Shown: in pieces, positions 54,870-64,000 of the stretch
Layout of the letters: the number at the start of each line of letters is the position of its first letter
Position numbering within the stretch: the first letter of the stretch is position 1
Assembly: GCA_003550305.1 (NCBI GenBank)
Contig: QKYT01000536.1
Coordinates: 1 to 64,000 of the forward strand
Source of the DNA: Glomus cerebriforme
Lineage: Eukaryota > Glomeromycota > Glomeromycetes > Glomerales > Glomeraceae
Direction: 5' to 3'
DNA: 64,000 nt
The notes under the pieces: model-generated
What the model saw: the letters and a program-made list of their open reading frames with translations, nothing else
What the model was told of the DNA's origin: nothing
Database searches by the model: none
Translations under genes and position numbers: made by a program

Positions 54870-57800
54870 CTACAATTGAAAATCACTATCCTCTTCATCA
54901 GTCACGTTATCTATAATTGATTTTCGTTTCTTTTTGGATTTTTTAGATATAGCGTCATTATTAGGTGCATTTCTTTTTTTATTTCCAGTTATCCTAGATG
55001 TTGGTGCATTTTTTGATTTTGAACCCAATTTACGTACAATTCCTTTTCTTGAAGGTGTGCCTCCCGATAGTTTTACTGTTGTTTGTGTTGACTCATCAAA
55101 CATAGATGTAGTCGTTATATCGAAATCCATGCTTGCATAACCATTTGATTGTTTATTACTTAAATCTCCCTCTAATTCTGTATCGGCGAATTCTTCTTTC
55201 TGTGTGCCATCCTCAGCAATAAGTTTTCTGAACTAAAAAGAAACCATAAAACCATAATTACCATTGGAAATTTTTTTTTAAAAAATAATATATATTAAAT
55301 ATATTATAAAATTAACAATACCAATTCACATTGTTGCTTTATATCATCGTCCGTTAACAAAGGTTTATCTATAAATGAAAGACCATCCCATGTAATTACT
55401 GGTGGAGCATTTTGATGACGTAGAGCTGGCTTATCTTTATTGGAACCGCTTTGAGCTGGATTAAAATTCTGACATTTGCTAAATTTAAATATTATAAAAT
55501 TAGTAAAATGTTTATAATAATTTTCCAAAAGTTTTAAGCTTTAACTTACGCTTCGCTAAGTGCATATGCCTTTTTCAAATGTTCTTTCAGGTACATAAGT
55601 ATAGCCATACAAATGGAAACTTTTGCAGCATAAGGCAATGGCAAAATAGTTTCTAAAAAAAAAATATATATATATATAATGAAATGCAATTTTGTATTCA
55701 ATTAATCACGTTTTAAATAATCAAAAGATACCTTTGTCTTTATTCTTCGATCCCTGTTTTTGACTATCATCTTGTATTTCCATTTTCTCTATATTCTCTA
55801 AGAGTTCTGGATTTTGTACATTCTCAATTAACATTGAATTTAATTTAATGTCATTGTTTGTAGTCTCATTCATATTCATATAACCTCCATTAAGTATATT
55901 AACGCTAGGATTATGCGAAGAATTATTATCATCATATATTTTAACATTGTGAGGGACCTGTTCTTGGGAAGTCTTATTTTGATTAAATATATCTATGTCA
56001 ATATTAAGCATTTTTGCATTATTTTGAATAGAATGCAGAGCACTTATAGCAACAACTGATAAAACACGATTGATGCAATAAATAACGTGAAGGACTTCTT
56101 CCAAAGATTTATAATCAATAGTAGCTAGATTTTCCGCAACAAATTTACAAAAACCAACATCAACCTACACAACAAAAAATGATCATTCATTAGAAAATAC
56201 ATGTTCTATTAAAAAAAAATAATAATAATTTTTTTTATACCATTGATTCATCACATCGTATTAAATCAAAATCGAATGTTCTAACAATAGATATTAAGAA
56301 ATCATTACGACGTTGTCTTTTTTCTTTCAATAATGAATACATCGGATTAAGCAAAGCTTCAGGATGTCCTTCATCATTTCGAACAGCATACCCTTGTAAT
56401 AAAATGAATTGGGTTAATAAAGTACATGTATAACCATTCTTAATTTTGCGATATTTTTAAATACATACCAACAATTGGATTTTCACAAACCAATTGTTTT
56501 TGAAAAGCGTACGCCTTTTTGACACAATCTACATTTCGAGAATGTATTAATGAAGCATGTTTTTCATTTAAATGTTGGTGCAATTTGAATGCCTTGTCGC
56601 GAATAGTTTGATCCGGACTAGTCTCTATAGCAACGATTGTTGGCATACACTAGAAAAAATATATAAATAATAAATATTATATTAAAAATATATAATGAAC
56701 ACCAAGCTCACGTACCAATACAGGATGAGCTAAGCCTTGCTGAATAATATTCCCTAAGACATCTAAAGCAATTATTTTCAAACTCTGTGTTGGATCAAAA
56801 GTACATTCGAGGATCCGGTCAAGATATCGCTGCATTAAAGAACTGCTTACACTATTATTATATATATATATAAGAATTATTGTTTCTCATCTACCGTAAT
56901 AATTTTTCGAAAAAAAAAAAGATAAATATTCTTACCCAGCCTCAGCAAATTCATCTGCATTTCCAATTAAAACTTTTAGATCGACAGGATTATTTTTTTT
57001 TTGTTCTATGAATAATCGATAAAAAAATATTTATTCTGAAAATAAATAATAAAACAAATAGTACATAGACAATAATATACTTACTCTTATCTTCTAAGTC
57101 CGTGTTGATCTTTTGTTGTTCTGCTATCAAGAAATCGGAAAATACTTTCATTAGTTGTATTTTCATATCCATGGCTCCAGTATTTAAGATACGATCCATT
57201 AGACCTGTACTTTCTGGTCTGAGCATTATTATTGGATAAGACAAATATATGAACCCTATAAAATATACGAACAAAATTAGTAAGATAAAAAAAAAAAATA
57301 ATTATATTTCAGTAGTTTAGGTATCTTACCTAAACTTTGTAATGCCATTTTCTGAACAGTTTCTGATAAGCTTTCTTTACAAAAGTATAAAACCAATTGG
57401 AAAACAATTGTTATTATAGGTCCCTAAATTTCATAATAATAAATGATATTTTAATATAATATATTTCGTTATCACTACATTATAAAAGCGAAATTAGATC
57501 ATTTATTCAAACCTTGTCAATAAGATTTAATTCTTTCATTTCATCTAATAAAACAAAAAAATGTTAGATTTATCACGAGAGAAAAAAACAATATTTCAAC
57601 GAAATTATATCTAACCTGGTTTTTCAGATCTTTTTTTGTCAAAGTCAAAATTTTTACACAATAAACCGATAATTAAAAGGAGAACCATAACATTCCGAGC
57701 CGAAGATATATCTTTACCAGCATCTAAATGTTTCTTCTCAACTTTAAGTTTTTCTTTGTAAAGATACCAGATATATCAATGGAAGATAGCATAAAAACAA

Positions 57801-60800
57801 AATTTTTCAATCAACTACATAAATTATTTACCTATACAAGATCTCAATAACTTTGTTAAACGAGCATAATTATGAGTTAATTTGTCGACAATAACGCAAA
57901 GACATGGTACAACTTCTTGAAGGATCTAAAATAATAAAACCGTTATGATACAATTATGAGATTTTATTTATTCCTAATCCTAAATTATGTTCTACAAATT
58001 TTAAATAAATTAGGTCATATTCTTATCATACCTTTTGTGGACTTTTGGTAAGCAAACCGAGAAGTGCTTGCTCTACTTCAGTCAAAAAGCTTGGATTTGG
58101 TCGTTTTAAAAGTGGAAGAACACTTCGATAGATGATCAAAACATAATACAAGATTGTTTGGTCATCGGACTATATGATCGAAAATAAATTAAAAAAAAAA
58201 AGCTCAAATTATTATATGACAACATCATCATTACTTACCGAGCTAGCACTTTTTAAATATGGTTGCAAAGTGACAACATGTCTTCGAACAAGTGAAGGGG
58301 AAGCATTACTTAATAAACATATGGTACTAATACAACTTACAACCTCATTCTAAAAAAACAATAATATTTATATATAATCTTGGAAGTAAAGAAAAAAATT
58401 CATGATATTTATAATTCACAAAAATACCTTTGAATTGGAGTCTTGTAATGTCAATAAATGTTCAAATAGACAATCCACCATACACTGACATATATTTAAA
58501 ACTTCCCGTTTTTGTTTTCCATCCTTTTCTAAAATCTTTTTTTTTTTTAAAAAAAAAAAATTTTTAATTTTCGTTGACAAAGCAATTAAATAATTAAATA
58601 ATTAAAAAACTAACTTTTTTAAATAATCCTCCTAATACATGACCGTTTCTTTCACCAAGACGTCCTGCAACTCCAACAATTAATAAGCTTCTACTTAAAA
58701 CTTCTTTCTTACCAACAGAAGACATGTTGGTGAATTCACTTTGTCCATCATCATCATCGAGATCATCCATGTCAATGCTTACAGTTCTTTGATGTTTGAA
58801 TGGTACAAACCATAATTCTTGAATTGTTTTTAAAGCCAAGTCCTTTAAAAATCGAATAAACAATAATTACAACCAATTATACCGGATTTCATAATTATAA
58901 AATGAATTTTACCTTAACATGATTATCATCGTCATTTATGCGCATAAGAATTTTACAACCAATATCTATCATCATTTTCTGATCCGTACTCTTAAGATAT
59001 ATGTCACGAAGTAATTTTATAACACGTTTCCGAACATTGAGGCCAGTATCCTATAATTTTAGTAAAAATTTTATGAACTTTATAAATTAAAATTTTTTTT
59101 TTTAAAAAACGTAAATTCATATTTACCAATATTCGCTCACTAATAACTTTATAATACTGTTCAGTAATATCGGGTTTTTGCGAGATATATCGGCCAACAA
59201 GATCGATAGCCGCATCACGAACAGCTGGGGAATTATCAGAAAGTCTTTGTGCAATTGTTTGTCTAACATTAACCTTTACATTTATTCAATATTAATTAGC
59301 CGATCAAGATTACTTTAATCAATAATAGGAAACAATAATCTTACTTGACTCAAAATGTTCGGATCGTTAATAACTACTTGTCCTAAGGCTCTTAAGGCTT
59401 TAGTTCGGAACGCAACAACACCTGTATCAAGTGAAATCAAAATTCTTGAGAGAATAGAGTCGAAATTCTGATATAGAGTTTGCCTTGTCGCAAGAAGTTC
59501 GGTGACGAGACTAATATCAGAACGCTCAATACCTAAAGATCTATTTAGACAAAGAAAGAAAAAAAAATGAGTAACTAAATATAAAGTACTAAATGCTACA
59601 ATAGGACTTGCCTTTGTTTCAAGCTTCGGTCAATATTGTCTTCTAAAGACATTTGCCAGTACTCGGCAATTATTTTATCTATCAATTTTTTCATTTCATG
59701 AATTGTGGCTTTTTCTTCGTGATCTTCACTCAATATAGATAAATTTTCAGAAACCGAAAGTAGCGTGTTAACAAAAGAATATCCCCATTCTGCCAAATAA
59801 AATTGCCGAGCACACTACAATATATTGAATATATAATCAATAAGTTCAACCGTCTAATTTACCAATTTCTCAATTATTAAATACATACCTGTACTCCGGG
59901 ATCTTCTAATGCGCCAAATTCTAAAAATTTCAACACTACCTTTTGACACTCCCAAAGATTGTTTATCGTTTGCACACTCGTTAAACTTGTAATCTAAAAA
60001 TCAAATGAATCAAATTATCATAGTTAATAAAAACCAAATTAACCATTAGAAAAAATTAAGTAAAATCGGTTTATTTATACCTCTCCTTTTGGAACATCTT
60101 TGGCCATATCTATCCAATGACGAACTTCTTTGTTTTCCCAATTATCTTCCAATGTACTTTCACCAGTAATTAGAACATTATTGGCATATTTTTTTATTCG
60201 TCCAGCAATTGTACCTAAATAGTCGATAGCCATGGACTTTGTATATGTGTCTGCTTTCTTATCGTTAATATACCCAACCTAAGTTTGATATACGAATTGT
60301 TGATAAAATAAGATATAACAATAAAGTTTACGAAATAATAATATTTCTAATAAACATTACCATAATTTTACTGAAAATGTGGACTATCATTTCTGCAGCG
60401 GGCCATTCTGGAAAATTTAAAACAGTGATCACGTCTTCCATAAAGTTATCCAACAACACACGATATTCCGACTCATTCGAATTTTTAATAGACTTTGTAC
60501 ATCTTAATCAATTAAAAGGATATTAAATGATATGTGCAGAATTATAATGAAATATTCAACTTATTAGAATGTAAAAAGAATACCTTGCAAGCAAGAATTT
60601 GAAAACATAGCCAGCATTCGCGCTAGCTGCATCTATCCCTGTTTTCCAAGCATTGCCGCACTAAATTTAAATATTTATTAAAGTAAATTCAATGATTTAA
60701 AATTGGAAAAATATGTTTATAGGAGAAAAACCTTTTTCAAATCATTAACATCTCCAATGATATTAATTCCAAGAATTTCATCTTTACGTTGGCCATCAAT

Positions 60801-63800
60801 TTCCTTGGAACCGTACTGATTTGTACCTGCCGTACAACTTTGAATGAGTTGCAGAATGAGTGCCGAAACCATCTGTATTGATTTACCATCAGGTAACCTA
60901 TAATCATGAGATTCGATCATTATAATTCGATTATTATACTAACCGTATCAATCGATATAAACGTTTTACCAATCCATTTTAATTACCTATATTGTCGTAA
61001 ATTCCGTTTTGCCGTAGGTAATTTAATTAGGGAAGTGAGAATTTCCTCTAAAATCCAAGTACGTTGTTTTTGATGATTTGTGAAAACCTGTTAAATTAAT
61101 TTTTTAATTTTTAAAAGCAAATTTTAAAATTTTAACTAGTATAAAAAATTTGCGATAATAAATTAAAAATTTTATCGTACCAATCGTAACAATCCAAGTG
61201 CGACTAATTTCATAGATTCAACATTATTTCCAAAAAAATTATTGCCAGTGCCGCTAGCAGAATCAACAAAAAATGGACCGATAGCAATAAAACTAACAGT
61301 TATGACAATACTATCTGATAACTCTTCTTGTTGCATCAAGTCGTACAACTTTCTTAAATAAGTAGTAATGACTGGAAGCATTCCTGATATTTTGCGCTTA
61401 AGGCGAGAAGTAAAAAAAAACATCAATAGTTAAAGAATAAAATATAATTCGAATAAAATAAAATTTTATAAAATGAAATTTCAATAAAAAGGATATTTAT
61501 CGAAAATCTCGAGCAATAAAGAATCGGATTCATCTACAATACAAATGGTAATAAATTAATTAACAATCAAAAAAAAAAAATTTTTTTCGAAAATCCAACG
61601 TATAAAAACATACTATTTAATTCCTCGTTAGACGTATTTAATTCCAGAAAACGATATATAATTTCTTCCAGTTGATTTTTTACAAGATTTAAACTTGAAG
61701 TAATTAGGTCTTCTGGATAAAGCTATACTCGACAATTAACCGCACAATTATTAATTATAGAATAACAATAGAAGCCAATGAAGTGATGCAAAAAGGTGAA
61801 TAGGGAATATACCTGTTTACTTAATTTACCGCCCGTCATTATTGTAAATGCGGCTATTGCAGCATCAATCCCATTCATTATTTTTTCAAGCTTTTCTTCA
61901 ATTTGTCCCGTCCTTGAATCTTCATCCGTTTTATAATCATCTTCGTAAGCGTCATTTTTATCTAAGCTATAATCTGAGCTTTTTCGATTTGCTTTAATTC
62001 GGCTTTTAGATGTTGATTTAGGTAACGCATCAAAATTTTCAACCTCGCGCACAGAACGATCTAATATTTTCAAAAGTCGAGCCAAATCCTCAACTTCGGC
62101 ATCCTCCACACGTTTGTAACGGCTCACTTTGCTGACAAGCTTTGTAAGTTGTTGAATTGCACTTGTAGTAAGCAAAGGTTCACTCGAACCCATGCTTGAT
62201 GGAATTAGTAGCGATGTTGAATTTGCATTAGAAGGTTGATCCACGCTGACGGAATCTTCAGCTTCAAATATCATACTCATATAATTGATTAAGTTGATCA
62301 ATGCGCCTATTGCCATTATGATAAGTAAGTTAAGAATATAATAATAAGAAGGAAAAATCGTTAAAACTAAAAATGGTTAAGCTTACTCTCTCCGTTTCGT
62401 TCCTCATCTCTATCTTTATCCCTATGTTTTTTGTATTCTTGATTTGGTTTTCTATGAGATTGACGCGGACTAAGATCCTGATCGAACTCTGATTTTTGAG
62501 GCGAATGATATTCTTCTAATTTATCTCTCGGTGGAATTTCTATAACTACTTTAGGAGATGGTGCACGAATATTTTGTCGTTTTGTAGTTGGGAGAATATT
62601 AGATTCTTCGTATTGATTATCATAGAAATTATTTAAAGGTTCTTCTTGATTAATGACGACTTGGGGAGTTAAATGTTTCATTTCTATTTCTTGTGAAGAT
62701 GAAGCAGATGACACTTTAGAATCTTGATAATTTGATTGATTGTAAGATTTTGGAAGGGATGTACTTTCTATAACAACATGTGGAGAATTGGAATGTATCT
62801 CATATGATTGTGGAATTATACTTGTTTCTGAGTAAACGTAATCCCTATTTGAATGTGCCGGATTTTCTATAAATACTAGTGAAGATGGTGTTCGAATCTC
62901 TTGGCCGTCTGATGAATTATACATAACTGAGCTTCCATAAATATTTTCATTATTGTATGTGATCTGCCGTTCTCTCTGATCGACATGTTTGATATCCCGA
63001 GATATCTTTGGAGTAGGTAAAATACATTCTTCATAAGCATTTTGGTTATAACCAATCTGTTGAGGTAAAGTATTATTCATGGTAACTTCTGATGTATTAG
63101 CATGGAAGCTCTGAGATGATTGAGAACCCATGCCAGATACTTGATAAAGGTCACGATTATAATCCTGATGTGATATTATATTGCTAGTAGTATTTTGAGG
63201 AATCATTTCCATAGCTTGTGTGAATGGACGTTTCTGTGGAATTGAAGGTTGTGGATTGATGGCATACTCAAAAGAAGATTGTGGAAATGTTATCGATGGG
63301 CTCTTAAAACGGCTAATTGTATAAAAAAATCAATAAATTCATTAAATTATATTTAAATTTTCGATATTTTAACACTCAAAAACTTATTAAAATGAACTAA
63401 TTAATTACTAATGACCAGAATCGATGTAAATATTGACATATTTAAAATAAAACATCGTGAAATAAGATCGAAACACTTACACATAACTCACATCAGCCTG
63501 ATTTAGTAATCCACGAACAGCATGTAATTGTTGTTGTAGAGATACGTCAGGAAGTTGAGGCGCTGATTGATTATCCAAGAGGTTAGAAATACGTGCGTAT
63601 TCTGGATCTGTTGGATTGCAAGTGATATAATCTCCGAATGCAATAGCTATTGGAGGTATATCTTTCATAACTTTTTAATAGAAGTGAAAGAATTGTTAAG
63701 CATGGTGTTTCCTAATAACCTAAATAGCCCCCAGAGTCATTTTGAGGTACCTTAAACTACAAATTGATCCTAACAAATAAAACTAAACAATAAAAAAAAT

Positions 63801-63943
63801 TAACCTGCTGACGCTGGTGTAAGTGAAGCTAATGCTGAGTATTGTAATGACGATCGGACGTCGTTTGGAACTGGCATATAGCCTGTTCCAATCGCTCCTT
63901 CGCCACTACGTTGTTTTCCACTCGTACTGCGAGGACCATTCAT
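54870..63943 (-). CDS. SCC2/NIPBL (Mis4/adherin) cohesin loader
   Basis: One gene of about 9 kb with many short introns, from ATG 63943 (MNGPRSTSGKQRSGEG) to the stop at 54870. An N-terminal disordered Ser/Pro/Gln region (exons 63700-62370) precedes a long series of HEAT repeats. The diagnostic stretch is at about 59440-58630: FRTKALRALGQVV, SPAVRDAAIDLVGRYIS, EQYYKVISERILDTGLNVR, KRVIKLLRDIYLKS and LALKTIQELWFVPF. These are the most conserved HEAT repeats of Scc2/NIPBL. The last exon (55130-54870) is a basic tail (KKSKKKRKS) ending DEEDSDFQL. Scc2 with Scc4 loads cohesin onto DNA and drives loop extrusion. The gene looks intact; the exon edges were not all fixed. Confidence 0.88.
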
Positions 63944-64000
63944 TATTTTTATTTGCGATTTTACTATATAATTTGCGCGATTATTAAGTATTTAATAGTT
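63944..64000. other. Upstream of the SCC2 gene
   Basis: 57 bases of AT-rich leader or promoter at the window edge; nothing further is seen. Confidence 0.3.

Noticed and set aside
1..64000. tRNA or rRNA genes
   Set aside because: I looked for the conserved T-loop (GGTTCGA) and cloverleaf context and found only chance hits in coding DNA and in the MITE. A tRNA scan would settle it.

Overview
The window is nuclear DNA of a fungus, most likely an arbuscular mycorrhizal fungus of the Rhizophagus type. The evidence is very AT-rich intergenic DNA, many short GT-AG introns, ordinary fungal housekeeping genes, and long stretches of repeat-derived genes of kinds known to be expanded in Rhizophagus. 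The organism is inferred from the sequence and was not confirmed by any search.

Housekeeping island 1 (1-9951) holds the 3' part of an AP-1 clathrin adaptor sigma subunit, a CTR-type copper transporter with an abutting uORF, a glycine-rich RRM protein, an Abitram/FAM206A-like protein (minus), a ZRSR2-like splicing factor and a RAD17-like checkpoint clamp loader. Accessory region (about 10.4-27.2 kb): palindromes and an array of inverted-repeat units lead into a decayed Polinton/Maverick-like element. Its modules are a family B DNA polymerase, a retroviral-type integrase fused in frame to a zinc-ribbon/restriction-like nuclease, and an A32-type packaging ATPase. It also carries a Gag-like polyprotein (coiled coil, zinc knuckle, retropepsin) with no reverse transcriptase, plus coiled-coil, membrane and helix-turn-helix-like proteins. 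I saw no capsid gene and could not fix terminal repeats. Nearly every premature stop here can be explained by a single C-to-T change. A 501-bp hAT-type MITE with an 8-bp target duplication splits the integrase-nuclease reading frame.

27.4-33.1 kb holds minus-strand genes of Rhizophagus-type repeated families (a decayed multi-exon gene, a trihelix/Myb-SANT gene, a coiled-coil gene). Housekeeping island 2 (34.3-44.4 kb) holds a DUG2-like WD40/M20 peptidase, a four-pass membrane protein, a small secreted Cys/Thr-rich protein, a BTB protein and a PIG-L-like deacetylase whose 3' end is duplicated across an N. 45.8-50.1 kb holds a gapped, mutated repeat gene between related noncoding repeats. 50.2-52.1 kb is a relic of a FAR1/MULE transposase. 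54.9-63.9 kb is one complete, intron-rich SCC2/NIPBL cohesin-loader gene on the minus strand.

The housekeeping genes are intact and unrelated in function. The genes at 12-27 kb appear to act together as a self-replicating and integrating DNA element, now inactivated in this copy.
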